Source of the DNA: Cladochytrium replicatum | Lineage: Eukaryota; Chytridiomycota; Chytridiomycetes; Cladochytriales; Cladochytriaceae | Length of the DNA: 64,000 bases | Assembly (NCBI GenBank): GCA_025526935.1 | Contig: JAHLKD010000072.1 | Span: forward strand, 186,001 to 250,000 | Direction of reading: 5' to 3' | Shown here: in pieces, positions 9,415 to 21,122 of the stretch | Numbering within the stretch: the first letter of the stretch is position 1 | Layout: each line of letters starts with the position of its first letter | The notes under the pieces: model-generated | Seen by the model: only the letters and a program-made list of their open reading frames with translations | Told to the model about the DNA's origin: nothing | The model's database searches: none | Program-made: the position numbers and the translations under genes

Positions 9415-11977
9415 CTCCTTTGCCCCCTGAGATTGCTTTGTTGCGTAGTAAGGCTCGTTCAGCATTCCGTGACTATTATTCCCTCTTTCACCACAATTCT
9501 TCTGACCCTCTTCTTCCTTTTCTAAGAACTCGCCAACGTGATAGTCACAAAGCATTCAAATCAGCTCTGAGATCACACAGGCGTAAGACAAAAGCAAATT
9601 TTTTTGATGACCCTAGTTCTTCATCAGTGCCTTCTCTTCTGAAACATGTGTCTCATGCTCGGCGCTGCGCTAACTTTCGTACTTCAGCTAATGGTTTAGA
9701 TTTTGATCCTCAGTCTTTAGCCAAATATTCTGATCATTTTGCTAGTGTCTACAATGCTCAAGCTGCTGACCCAGTTTCACCTTCAATTGTTCTGTGTGAT
9801 TTTCAGCTGCCATTGGATGTTGAAGCTTTTGTTCTAGCTATTAGGGACTGCCCTTTGGAGTCTGCCCCGGGTCATGATCGTCTGCCTGCAGAACTTTATC
9901 GCCCAATTTCAGCTATTCTTGCTCCATTGTTCTTGCAACTTTCTCAGTCCATTTTTCGCAGTAGTCTTACACCCACTTCATGGAATCTTGGGCTTTTGCA
10001 CCCAGTTTGGAAGCAACGTGGTACGCTTGGTGATATTACTAATTATCGCCCCATTACTCTTTCGTGTGTTGCCCGAAAAATTTTTGAACGAGCTTTGTTG
10101 CCACATCTTTATTCTGCTATCACGTCTCAACGCCCACTTGATGCTGCCCAAGCGGGATTTCAGTCACACCGCTCGGGAATGGAATGTGTTTTTGGTCTTC
10201 AGGCATGTATCTCCCGTGCGTCTAATGCCAAGGTTCCTTGGGTTGCTGGTTTTTTAGATATTCAAGCAGCTTATGACACCACAAATCGTGCAATTCTTTG
10301 GGCTGAGCTTCTTTCTAGGGGAGTACCGTTGCCATTTGTTTTTGTTTTGAAGTCTCTGTTTGATTTTTGTTCTTCCAGAGTGGTTGTTGCAAATTGTTTT
10401 TCAGATGCTTTTGATTTGTTTAGAGGTTTGTTTCAAGGTTCTGTTCTCAGTCCACTTCTCTATATCACTTTTCTTGATCCTCTACCTGGGCTCCTCCGAC
10501 CATTTGCCCCACCTATAACACTCTTTCATCCTGCCAAACCACGATATAATTCTTTTTTATTTGCAGATGATTTGGCCTTGTTTGCAATTACTTTGGATGC
10601 TATGCAGGTTCTTCTCTCTGTTTGTGACCAGTTTGCCCAAGCTCGTGGTTTTTCTTTTGCTCCTTTGAAGTCTGTGATTCTCACAAAAATTCCTATTCCT
10701 GCTCATTCGCCTTTGCTTCTTCATGGTCAACCTCTGCCTGTCAAGCCTTCATTTCGTTATCTGGGTTGCTTTTTTGGAGATACTGGATTTGATGTTTCAC
10801 TGACTATTTCCCATCGACTTGCCAAAGCGCGCGCAGCTTCTTTTGCTTTGCTTTCTTTTTCAAGGATGTTTGGTTCTCATTCTCTGGTTGTGGTTCGTCA
10901 TTTGTTTTTGTCTTTTATTCGACCTACGCTTGAATTTGGTTTATATTTTATTCTTCCCTCTGTTGCTGTTTGCAAACCAGTTCGGACTTTTATTCACCAA
11001 TGTTTGTGTCAATTTCTTCGCCTTTCATTTTCCACTTCAATTGCTGGGGTTTTACTGTTTTTTAAGTTTCCTGACCTTCAGTTTCGGCTTCAATATCTGC
11101 AGTTTCAGATGTTTCAACGTTGGCTGGATGATGATGCCCCTGATATGGTTCACTCTATGTTGTCATTCTTTCTTCACCAGGGAAAGCACTTTCGTTGTTC
11201 TCCTGTCCCTTTCAACAATCACTTCCTCTTCCCGGCTGCAAATGTTGTAGTTCCCAAACCTTCTGATGTTATCGCAAATCACTTTCACCAAGTAGCCTCA
11301 TCTGCCTATGGTTCTATAGCTGCTAGCTTTGCTCCCCTTGCATCTGCACACCCTCATGCGCTAGCAATTGCTCCTCCATGCTTCCCTATTTCGTCAATCT
11401 TGAGGCTTCTGCAGTATCGCATTGGACGTTTGTTTTATCACCCCCGCAAGCAGTGTTGTCACTGCCGCACTGCAACTCTCTCTAGATCTCATGTTTCAGA
11501 ATGTTTGCGTCTTGACCTATTGTTGCCTCCTGTTCCTGTTCCTGTTTTACAACTTCCGCTTGACGTTGCAATTGATAGCCTTCGTCCACTTCGCATTGTC
11601 AACGCAGCGAATCTTGCACCGTGGTATCTAGTTTTTCGTTGTCTCCATAAGATTTGGCTTCACTGTATGGGTCTGCCATTAGAAGTTTCCCCTCCAGACT
11701 CCCTCTTTGGCCCTGCATTTGTGGATCTTTAACGTTTTCTTTTCTCATTATTTATTACTCACCTGTTTTTTGGCACCTTAGCAGTATCTGACGGGTTGCC
11801 ACAGGTTTGAGTTTACATTCTCTGTTTTGCTTTGTTGCTTTTCCTTATGCTGCGCGCGCTTCCCTATGTGCTGGTCCATGACCATCTTGTAAGGCACTTT
11901 GGGTGTTGTTTTTTGTTATGCACTGTATGTGCAAAATAAATAATAATATTGTTAAAAAAAAAAAAAAAAAAAAAAAT

Positions 11978-12163
11978 TTGCTTTAACCACAGCCTTATTA
12001 TCCTTTGCCCAGTGGCTTCTTGTTCTTCGTGCACTTAACCGCATTTGGTCAAACTGTATTGGTTATGAGTTAGTTTTGTCTCCAACTCCTGATTGTATCT
12101 TGTCTGCTTTTGTTGATTTGGATATGCCTTAGTGTTTTGAAACATTTTACTTTTCCTACGGCT
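11978..12163 (+). mobile_element. LINE-B fragment (end of ORF2 and start of 3' UTR)
   Basis: Matches 4165-4387 of the LINE-B copy, lacking its short duplication, and breaks off within the 3' UTR at ...CCTACGGCT. It directly follows the poly(A) of LINE-A copy 1 and directly precedes another LINE-A fragment, repeating the B-then-A order seen elsewhere in the window. Confidence 0.75.
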
Positions 12164-13964
12164 AAGCTCGTGGTTTTTCTTTTGCTCCTTTGAAGTCTGT
12201 GATTCTCACAAGAATTCCCATTCCTGCTAATTTGCCTTTGCTTCTTCATGGTCGAACTCTGCCTGTCAAGCCTTTATTTCGTTATCTGGGTTGCTTTTTT
12301 GGAGATACTGGATTTGATGTTTCACTGACTATTTCCCATCGACTTGCCAAAGCGCGTGCAGCTTCTTTTGCTTTGCTTTCTTTTTCAAGGATGTTTGGTT
12401 CTCATTCTCTGGTTGTGGTTTGTCATTTGTTTTTGTCTTTTATTCGACCTACACTTGAACTTGGTATATATTTTATTCTTCCCTCTGTTGCTGTTTGCAA
12501 ACCAGTTCGGACTTTTATTCACCAAAGTTTGTGTCAATTTCTTCGCCTCTCATTTTCCACCTCAATTGCTGGGGTTTTGCTGTTTTTTGAGTTTCCTGAC
12601 CTGCAGTTTCGGCTTCAGTATCTGCAGTTTCAGATGTTTCAACGTTGGTTGGATGATGATCCCCCTGATATGGTTCATTCTATGTTGTCATTCTTTCTTC
12701 ACCAGGGAAAGCACTTTCGTTGTTCTCCTGTCGCTTTCAACAATCACTTCCTCTTCCCGGGTGCAAATGTTGTAGTTCCCAAACCTTCTGATGTTATGGC
12801 AAATCACTTTCACCAAGTAGCCTCATCTGCCTATGGTTCTATAGCTGCTAGCTTTGCTCCCCTTGCATCTGCCCACCCTCATGCGCTAGCAATTGCTCCT
12901 CCATGCTTCCCTATTTCGTCAATCTTGAGGCTCCTGCAATATCGTCTTGGACATTTTATCACCCCCGCAAGCAGTGTTGTCGCTGCCGCACTGCAACTCT
13001 CTCTCAGATCTCATGTTTCAGAATGTTTGCGTCTTGACCTACTGTTGCCTCCAGTTCCTGTTCCTGTTTTACAACTTCCGCTTGATGTTGCAATTGATAG
13101 CCTTTGTCCACTTTGCATTGTCAACCCAGCGAATCTTGCACCTTGGTATCTAGTTTTTTGTTGTCTCCATAAGATTTGGCTTCACTGTATAGGTCTGCCA
13201 TTAGAAGTTTCTCCTCCAGACTCCCCCTTTGGCCCTGCATTTGTAGATCTTTAACGTTTTCATTTTCATTATTTATGTTAAAAACCAAGGGCTTCTCCTA
13301 GCAGCGGTAGGGCGTCTTTAGCTGTACTTTAGCTAGCACAACAGCTCCAGGTTCCGTCTCTTGGCCCAGTACCTGTTCTCCCAGGTGTGTATATGCCTGA
13401 TAATCAGACAGGCTGTACACTTCACCCAAGCTGGTCAGGCAACCAGGGAATGCTGTGGTCAAAGACATTGGTCACATCAACTCCTATATTCAAGTGAACA
13501 GTGCGTGTGGGCATACCTGTGGTCAAAGACATTGGTCACATCAACTCAAAGGACCAAGCCACACCACATTCCCCACTAAATGCCACCATCACTCCACACA
13601 GAACCTGCCAAACATAGAAATAAATACATGAAATACAAGTCCATAAATAAGAATGAAGAGGGATTGACAAAAAAACTCTCAGGTCAAAGAGAAAAAAGAC
13701 AACCCAAAGGATAACCCATATAGCAAACAGTCTGATATGCTAGTTTTTAACAATTTATTACTCACCTGTTTTTTTGGCACCTTAGCAGAATCTGACGGGT
13801 AGCCACAGGTTTGAGTTTACATTCTCTGTTTTGCTTTTGTTCCTTTTCCTTATGCTGCGCGCGCTTCCCTATCTGCTGGTCCATGACCATCTTGTAAGGC
13901 ACTTTGGGTGTTGTTTTTTGTTATGCATTGTATGTGCAAAGTAAATAATAATATTGTTAAAAAA
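12164..13964 (+). mobile_element. LINE-A fragment (3' half of ORF2 and 3' UTR), split by a solo LTR
   Basis: An open frame at 12190-13254 encodes the ORF2 part from just after the reverse transcriptase catalytic motif to the C-terminus (FRYLGCFFGDTGFDVSLTI... ending GPAFVDL). It is close to copy 1 but independently diverged; an indel disturbs the Cys/His cluster region near 12950-13010. The 3' UTR resumes at 13753 after the solo LTR and ends about 13964 in a short A-run. Confidence 0.8.
13276..13752. mobile_element. Solo LTR, subfamily 1
   Basis: A 477-base TGTTAAAAACC...TTTTTAACA unit with target duplication ATTTA at 13271-13275 and 13753-13757, inserted in the 3' UTR of a LINE-A fragment. 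There is no interior. It is probably the product of recombination between two LTRs. Confidence 0.85.
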
Positions 13965-14125
13965 CTAAGCATAATTTCGAGCTGTTCTTTATTTTAATAA
14001 TATTTTTTTGGTTGTGCAGTACGGGCTTCCCTGTGTGCTGGTCCCAAGACCATCTTGTAAGGCACTTTGGGTGTTTGTTTATTGTTATGCATTGTATGTG
14101 CAAAATAAATAAATATTCTGTTAAA
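13965..14125 (+). mobile_element. Second LINE tail, related to LINE-A
   Basis: Carries a diverged form of the LINE-A 3' end: GCTGGTCCCAAGACCATC, TTGTAAGGCACTTTGGGTG, then TGTATGTGCAAAATAAATAA. It is a separate 5'-truncated tail or an older family member and has no coding part. Confidence 0.6.
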
Positions 14126-14940
14126 GAACAAATTGTTTTCACCTTCTAAGTATGATGTGTTGTCGTCTCAGCGGTTACCCACCTCCTTGAAGCTTCATGG
14201 CTCTGCCCTCCCTGTCAAGGTTTCATTTAGGTACCTTGGTCACTATTTTACTATCGCAGGGTTTGATCTTGCTGCCACTATTGCTCATCGCTTCGATAAA
14301 GCTTGTGCCTCATTGCATATTTTTGCACATTATGTCTCGTACTTTTGTTGGTCTGCTCCTCGTGTTGTAAGATTGTTGTTTCTGTCTTTTATTCGACCTT
14401 CACTAGACTTTTGTTTAACAGTTATTCAGCCTTCCGCTGCCCAGCTTCAGGTGAATTTAGCCCAGTGGTTTCTCCATATCCAATGGCGGCTCTTCAAGCT
14501 TCTCCAGTGCCCACATACGCTCAATGATTTCGGTCTCGTTGTGCTGCTGCTGCCCTGCCGGGTCATTCTCTTGTGGTGGTTGGTTTTCAGTGCTTCCACA
14601 AAATTTGGCAGATCTCTCTTTGGTAATTTCGCCACCACAGTCATTTTTTGGCTCTTGCTTTTCTGGATCTCTAATCTCTAATTTGGCTTACAGTTCTCTT
14701 TGAGGTTCTGAGAATGCATGTTTACTTTTCTCGACCTGTTTTGACGCCTTTGCAGTTTTTATTGGGTTGTCAGGTTTAAGATTTATCTCTACTTTCTTTG
14801 ATGATAATTTTTGTTTTGCCCTCGGAGGTGGGCGCTTCCCAATGTGCTGTCTTATGTCCAACTTGAGGCGCTTTGGGTTTTTGTTCATTTTTACATTTAC
14901 GTGCAATTAATACTTGAAATTGTTTTTTATAAAAAATTTG
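14126..14940 (+). mobile_element. LINE-C fragment, degenerate ORF2 end and tail
   Basis: An open frame at 14133-14681 encodes LKLHGSALPVKVSFRYLGHY and FIRPSLDFCLTVIQPS, matching the region after the LINE-A reverse transcriptase but clearly a different family. After about 14450 the reading frame no longer follows the family, and large parts of ORF2 are missing. The tail at about 14830-14935 again has the CTTCCCAATGTGCT...GGCGCTTTGGG pattern shared by these LINEs. Confidence 0.65.
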
Positions 14941-15122
14941 CTTGAGCAGAAAATGTATACTTAAATATGAGTACATACAATGAAGATCAAAAAGGAAAAA
15001 CGATTTGACGATAGTAATCGATTAAGCATCACTGAAATCGTGTTTGTTCTGATGTACAGCGATCTCGTTTTCTTTGAATAAGAATTGCTCTGAGAAATAC
15101 AGCCATCTATTGAATTGGACTA

Positions 15123-18100
15123 TTAAAAAGTTGCATCTGACACCCAACACTCCACATTGGACAAATCCCTTGCCAAATACACAGCATTTGACCTCACTCT
15201 CTCGATTGCCTGTTCCATAGCACGCTTGATCGAGCCTAACTTTTTCACCCTGTCTTCTCTCTCCTCCCCACCACAGTCCTTTCCTTCCATCCATGCTTCT
15301 ACCTCATCCGCAAACTCATGTTCTGCCCTCGACTGAACAGCTGCACGGGCAATTCCATCAAATAAACCCATGGACCCTGCCAGCGCACTGTGCAATTCAT
15401 TGAATTGCATTTTGAATTTGATCCACAGGTGCTCTCGCACAAGCTCAGGGATAGGAGAGTTGGATGCAAGAGTGTTCCACAGCCTGGGTACATACTGGAG
15501 TTTCATCAACGAAGGGTCGGATGAGAGAGCGAGCACCTTCTTTGCGTGCTCGAAGGTATTGACGTATCCCAGTGCCAGGAGGGCATCGTTTCTGAGATCC
15601 TCCGACGTCGTTGACTTAAAGATATCAAGAAGTTGATTGAGCGTTCTGTCGGGATCAATGCTATGTTTTACAGCTGTGCGCAATGCGAGTCCGCGGATGT
15701 CGGGATGAAGAGCGCTGGAGTCGCCGGCAATGAAACTCTCAAACCGACGCTTAAGATTGTCCACCGTGTTTGGGTCGCCGGTCATTACTGCCCCGGTCAG
15801 CACGAGTGTCCGTATCTGTCTCGTCTCATACAGCTCAGAGTCTGAATACTCGAATCCCAATTCTGACACCTTCGGTGCAAAGATGTTTCGGAATATAGCA
15901 AGGAGTCCCTTCTTCACGTTAGGTGAGGATTTGTAGAGAATCGAGATGAAGTCACTCATATTAGTTTTCGTAGCATCGAGAACTACGAATGATTTCTCTG
16001 TGGCGAGGTTACTAATGATTGAGAGCCAGGTTGTCATGCTGCTGTAACCAGAGCGTGCCAGATTGTACGTGTCCAGCACGAGGTTCACACGGTCCTCATC
16101 CGCAAGGAGTTCACCTTTGTCCCTGAGGATCTTGCTGAAACGCTGGACAGCGTATTCGGTAAGTTTCACTCGGTAGAAACCAGATGCGTTGAAATTGAGC
16201 TTGTAGTATTCGAGCACGTCCCGAGAGTACGGTATCGTGACGATCTCCGTTTTTGTGCTCAGAATGTGTTCTGTCGGCGTTGTCGGATTCAAGTGCGCCA
16301 CTATGCGGAGCGGAATAAACCATACCTCCTCAACGGAGCCTTCTGAGTTTCCCGTCGAGAGGAACTGTGATTGTGAGAGATGTAGAGTGATCTTGCCATC
16401 TTCAATTATTTCCTTTTCGATGGTTACCAATGGGAAGCCCATCTGCTTGGTCCAGGCGTTCAGGAGCTCGAAGACGTTAACGCCAGTGGATTCACTTAAT
16501 GCAGCCCACAAGTCAGCAGTACTGGCATTAGCATACATGTGACGGCGAAGGTAGAGCTGAATGCCGTTCTTGAATTTCTCGTTGCCCAGCGTGGCACACA
16601 GCATGCGAACCAACGATGCTCCTTTCTGTAAAGTAGTTAGAATGGGACCATATATTGTAAAGAGGTCACGCTTACATAGTAGGTGATCTGGATGTCAGGA
16701 GTAGGGAATCAAAATATCATTAGAAAGTGAAAAGATAATCATTTCTTTGCTCACCCCATCATATATCTGGTTAACGTCCGCACCATCGAAAAGTTCAACT
16801 TCGATGGGATGGCCAGACCGCATTGAGTCCACCCTCAATCCGCCAGCAAGCTCATTCGCGACGAAATTCGTCCACATATCCCACTCCGGGAACAGCGCGT
16901 CGGCCGCCATAATACCCAGGAAGGTTGCGAATCCCTCGTTCAGCCAAAGGTCTGGAATACGAGTAAGGTTGGAAACAACATATCAAACTAAACAATCATG
17001 CAACCTACCATTCCACCACTCCATCGTAACAAGGTTGCCAAACCCTGAAATTACATATTTTACAGCGAGATTTTGTGTGTAATTGTTAAGGAACCCACAT
17101 TGGTGTGCGATCTCGTGAGAAATTGTCTCTGTCACACTTTGTTTGTGCCTAGCCGACGACGATGATTCAGAGTAGAAAAGCGAATGCTCCGCGTATGTAT
17201 TCAAGCCCCAGTGTTCCATCTTTAGAAACAAAATCCATATCAGGTCTTATCTAGTCGAGGTTCTCATATGCAACTTACGGCACCGTTGTAATCGGGGATA
17301 GCCACATGATCACACTTTGCGAGTGGGTACGAAATGTCAAAGTACTCTGAAAAGTATTCGAGGACCTTGCACGACACATCCAAGCCGAATCGACCTTCCT
17401 CCTTTTTTCCAGGAGCGGTGTAAACCCTCACAAAAATTGGTTTCGCGTCCATTGGCTTCTTTGGGTGCGCGATCGCTTCGATGTATTCGAATTCCCCAAG
17501 AGCAAATGCAACAAGCTATGGAAAAGTTTAGACGATCACGTCGTTGCGCATTAAATGTTGGTGGAACTTACGTAAGTGCTCATTACTGGGGTTCGATCAA
17601 ATTTAACGACTTTCAATCCGTCAACGATGGTCTCCTCGACTACGTTCATGTTTGACATTGCCGTCAGGGCTGGATCAACTTTGAGAGTGACGTCGAAGGT
17701 TGCTTTGAGAGCAGGTTCATCGGCACACGGAAAAGCTCGACGGGCGTCGATACTCTGGAAGAGAGTGGCCAACATAAACCTAGATGAATTGAAATCAGCC
17801 TTCAGAGTTCCGGGAGATGTGAACAATGCACACTTCTCATTCCCGGCTGAATCCTTATATGCCGAGCGGTAGAATCCCACAAGCTTATCGTTGTGTTCTC
17901 CAATGAATTCGATCTCGAGTATCGCTTTAGATCCCGCCTCAATCACGTCGGCGAATTCGAATACCACCGTTTGGTGAATTTCGCTGTATGTCCGTGCTGT
18001 CGACTCCTGTCTTCATAATCACAATTCAGATCCAAAATATCAACGGAAGAAAGACTATACTAACTTCGACTCAGATTCTCCACGGACGACGATGAGCTTT

Positions 18101-18355
18101 GCGTTTCCAATAAACTCGAGATCAATTGCGTTGGTGCTGATCACTCTGGTATTTGCATTCACGGCAAAGCTACATGAACGAGTAGCGATGACTTAAAAAT
18201 TCTTTCTGCGGAAAGTTGACAAAGGAAACTCACTGGATGGCAACGGATCCATGGTACTTGAATGGAGGAAGTGGGTTGGGAACAAGTACAACGTCATAGT
18301 GTGTCGGAGTGACCGTTTTCGGGAGGATTTTGCGGGTTTGATTAGACTTAGACAT
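15123..18355 (-). CDS. M1 family zinc aminopeptidase
   Basis: Removes N-terminal residues from peptides; puromycin-sensitive/Aap1-type, probably cytosolic since no signal peptide is seen. Nine exons by splice signals: 18355-18234, 18169-18065, 18010-17572, 17515-17279, 17219-17099, 17044-17009, 16951-16755, 16687-16676 and 16625-15123, giving about 923 residues, normal for the family. The zinc site is split by an intron: HEIAH then [12 protein letters not shown] then LWLNEGF (HExxH-x18-E). The substrate motif reads GAMEHWGL where GAMENWGL is usual. The exon 16687-16676 is only 12 bases (ITYY) and restores the conserved [11 protein letters not shown]. The C-terminal helical (ERAP1-like) domain is in the last exon. 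Start ATG at 18355 ([20 protein letters not shown]). Confidence 0.92.
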
Positions 18356-18594
18356 TCTGACACTCAACTCTGATCCTAAAGGCTTTTTATGCATTGCTAT
18401 CTGCTACGCATTGCCGTGGAGGGACAGTAGGCGAAGTAAATTTTGTTTGTGGGAAGGCACAAGTTGCGGAGAAAATAGAAACCGGGAATTATCGTAAATC
18501 AAGTGACAAATCAGCTTGTTCACCCTTCAGGTTACTGTGAGCAGCGCAAAATTTCATAAAACTGATAATACCGCCAAGTTTGTGCCAGAAAGTA

Positions 18595-20297
18595 TCAGCA
18601 GGACTTGATCACATCCAAACGGTCCTCGACCGGTTTCAGTCCTTCCCTCCGAAGCTTTGTAGCTGCACCACGAATCATTACAAGAAGCAAGTTCCCTCCT
18701 ATGATCCCAGAAACTTCGCTGTCTGAAAACCCACGACGGAGCAGCTCGGCCATCAGGTTTGGGTACATGCTAACGTCCTCAAGACCCTGCCATTTCATAT
18801 TGGTTCAACATGAGGAAATCATAATGATGGGACTGAGCGTTTGTACCTCAGATATTTGTTACCAATTCCTATGTACTGCGCGCCGATAAGGTTGCGTATG
18901 TGCTCGATGTGATGGGCAACTCGCGAGAGCAACACGGCCCTGTGCATCAGCACAGACAAAATCGGTTGCGTGGTTGATCTAAAGGCAGATGGATGAGCGT
19001 TTTTGCGTTCCTGAGTAGCGTAATTCTTACCATAATAACACCATGAGTCGGCAGTAGCAAGAGCACATCGTCCGGCTAGCGTAGCAATAAGATATCACAG
19101 TACAAGCTTTCGATTAGACTCACGACGGTTGAATATGGCTCTTGCCGATGAATGCGAAAACAACACAGGGGCTTTTGCAAAGTCAAGTACGCGACGAATC
19201 ACTTTCTTCCCAACCGGTTCATCTCGATGGTGACGCCGAAAGGCGTGAGACCGTTCGGGTAAACGTACGGACCCTGCGCGCACTCCGCCCTGAAACAAAA
19301 GCGTTCAGACAGGCAAATTATAGATATATCTCGGCTGGAACTTACCAGATTGGTGTTACAAGCGTGGGTGAGAGTCATGTACTTTAAGAGCTTACGTAAG
19401 CGACACGACGAAACAACAAGATTTCCAAAACGTACTCTAACTCCCAACTCGAAATACAGTCGCAATACGGAGATATCGTTGTTGATCGAGTGTCCGCCTT
19501 CTACACATTCTCGAAATGAGTAGGATCCATTGCCAGCTCAATAGAAGCGTTTCACACACCGATCAACGAGGCGATTCGGCCACTGGAGAAAATCTGGCTT
19601 ACCTCCTTTGCTGTCTTTGCAAACCCAAACGCTTTCTGATAGGCTGCTACAACACGCTTGATGTGGTCGATCTGATGGTGTTTGTTTCCAATTGATCGGA
19701 ACAAAAGCTAAGATCGTTGCAGCTTACCATAGTGAGTGATACGTCCTCGGACGATCTCGTTAGGTTGTTGCTGCAAGGAACATATGTACTCCAGAACTGA
19801 GCTCCAACTTGTCCTTCTCGCAGCCTTTCTATGTCTGCAAATACAAGGAGACCTTCGTTCACCCGCCTATGGGTCATGCATTTGCTCGTGAGTCGAGTAA
19901 GTTTAAAACTTCGGGAGAGAAAACTGGCCCTTGAAATAGATCTCAATGGCATGCAGCCAATCATTGTGTCTGAGAAGAATAGGAAACAAGGTATCAGAGG
20001 TCAGCCAATCATTGTGCCTGAGAAGAATAGGAAAGCAGGTATCAGAGGTCAACCAATCATTGTGCCTGAGAAGAATAGGAAAGCAGGTATCAGAGGTCAT
20101 GGCGGTCTTCTACGCTTTTATCATCGCCCTACTTATCGATCATGGGAGTCTTCTTCATCAACGCCCGAGCATGCTCCAAATAGCAACTGTGGACAGCTTG
20201 GCGGCTTGTATGAGAATGTAGGAAGGCAGATGGCACCACACCAGCAACTTGAAAATCTCGATAGTGCTGTGCTGGCAATCTTACCAGATCGCAACAT
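18595..20297 (-). pseudogene. Membrane dipeptidase (peptidase M19)-like gene, probably decaying
   Basis: M19 dipeptidases cleave dipeptides with a two-zinc site. Recognisable exons in order: YLEHARALMKKTPMID, HNDWLHAIEIYFKGQF (zinc HxD), DIERLREGQVGAQFWSTYVP, EGGHSINNDISVLRLYFELG (zinc Glu), YMTLTHACNTNL, GLTPFGVTIEMNRLG, RVLDFAKAPVLFSHSSARAI (zinc His), PDDVLLLLPTHGVIMV, HIEHIRNLIGAQYIGIG, and [20 protein letters not shown] to the stop at 18595. Two conserved segments are missing: the DL(A/S)HVS zinc-His segment between MNRLG and RVLDFAKAP, where the frame also shifts (about 19195), and the G(S/D)DFDG segment between YIGIG and GLEDVS (about 18790-18860). The start near 20297 is uncertain. 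The intron-1 acceptor is triplicated (19954-20097). It is either a pseudogene or an inactive relative. Confidence 0.75.
19954..20097 (-). repeat. 48-base tandem repeat x 3 spanning a 3' splice site
   Basis: Three units (19954-20001, 20002-20049, 20050-20097), nearly identical. On the minus strand each holds a pyrimidine tract, CTTCTCAG, and the first codons of the next exon (CACAATGATTGG = HNDW). Each unit is therefore a complete acceptor site with an exon start; the candidate exon starts are 20065, 20017 and 19969. The unit length is 16 codons and stays in frame. Confidence 0.92.
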
Positions 20298-20418
20298 CAA
20301 ACAATAAAGATGTGTAATAACTCAGTGTTTAAACCGGAGCTATCTGTGAGAGAGAATGTGCAGCTGTATATTTTTTGGATTTGTAGCTAAAGTACATGTC
20401 ACACCGACCCAAATTGAT

Positions 20419-21122
20419 TCAGTTGGCCTCATCGCTGGCGACCCGGTCGAATCCGAAGTGAACGTTCTTGCCAGTCAGCCTTTGGTAGACAGCCGAGAAG
20501 GTCTCAAGCTTGTACTCCAACGCAGTGTGGTCCTTTCGGTCAAGGAAACTAAAGAGAAAAGAATGAGTATGAAATGGCAATGATCACCTTTGCCGGACTT
20601 ACACTTTGGTGAGTTTGGAACCGTCGACGCGGACCTTCGTTCGCTTTCCGACGATTTCTGTGGGGTAAACGAGATCCTCGAGCAACTTCTCGTGGACGGA
20701 GGTTAGAGTACGGGATCGAGGTCTGGCCTGCTTAACGCGAGCGTTCCTTCCAGGCTTGCGCATGATGCGCCTCTGGGCTACGAGGAGAACGTGGCGGTCC
20801 GAGAACTTCTTCTCAAGTTCACGGATGATGCGAGACTGCACCTTGTGGAAGTTTTTGAGCAGGGGAACGGGAACAAAGAGAACGACAGCACGCTTGCCGT
20901 GTCCAATGTCGACCTGTTAGTAAGAAATAAACTTAGTTTCTGCGTATCATCTAACTCCTGATTTCGGCTTACCTCCTTGGCAGTGGTGAACTGGAGACCG
21001 CGGAGATCCGCCTTCAACTCGGGGACGTTCTGCTCAAGGTCCACGAGGTTCTGGGCAACCGAGAGCTCGAGCTCATCGGGCTCAACTCCAGCGGGCTTGA
21101 CAATCTTTGAACGTGCGCTCAT
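20419..21122 (-). CDS. RPS7: 40S ribosomal protein eS7 (RPS7)
   Basis: A component of the small ribosomal subunit. Exons 21122-20973, 20913-20603 and 20548-20419 give 196 residues, the usual eS7 length. Diagnostic stretches are [92 protein letters not shown] and [14 protein letters not shown]. Start ATG at 21122; stop TGA at 20419-20421 after ASDEAN. It lies between the dipeptidase and the nucleoporin gene, all on the minus strand. Confidence 0.97.

Larger units (their letters stand above)
6058..11732 (+). pseudogene. LINE-A ORF2 (endonuclease and reverse transcriptase), split by an LTR element
   Basis: Outside the insertion at 7057-9414 the frame is open. Part 1 (6058-7056) is an APE-type endonuclease with TFNCRGL, LTETH, LMGDFNF, SSIIDLFF and SDHFAVTC. 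Part 2 (9415-11732) holds the reverse transcriptase: NYRPITLSCVARKIFE, AQAGFQSHRSGMECVFGL, motif A FLDIQAAYDT, motif B GLFQGSVLSPLLY, motif C FLFADDLALFA, then FRYLGCFF. Near the C-terminus CCHCRTATLSRSHVSEC is a Cys/His cluster like those ending other LINE ORF2 proteins. ORF2 makes nicks in target DNA and copies the element's own RNA in place. Because the LTR insertion alone breaks this copy, LINE-A was probably recently active. Confidence 0.88.
4641..11977 (+). mobile_element. LINE-A copy 1, long non-LTR retrotransposon
   Basis: An L1-like two-ORF LINE: ORF1 from 4647, ORF2 from 6058 to 11732, a 3' UTR of about 220 bases, and a poly(A) tail at 11954-11977. An LTR element (7057-9414) is inserted in ORF2 with a 5-base target duplication. 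Without it the element is about 5 kb and close to full length. Copies 2 and 3 lie at 41774-45111 and 45112-46797. The order of parts, an APE-type endonuclease with no RNase H domain, and a C-terminal Cys/His cluster match the L1 group (which includes Dictyostelium TRE elements) better than fungal Tad1. Confidence 0.88.

Noticed and set aside
20356-20583. Plus-strand frame opposite the last exon of eS7
   Set aside because: Shadow of the eS7 coding sequence.
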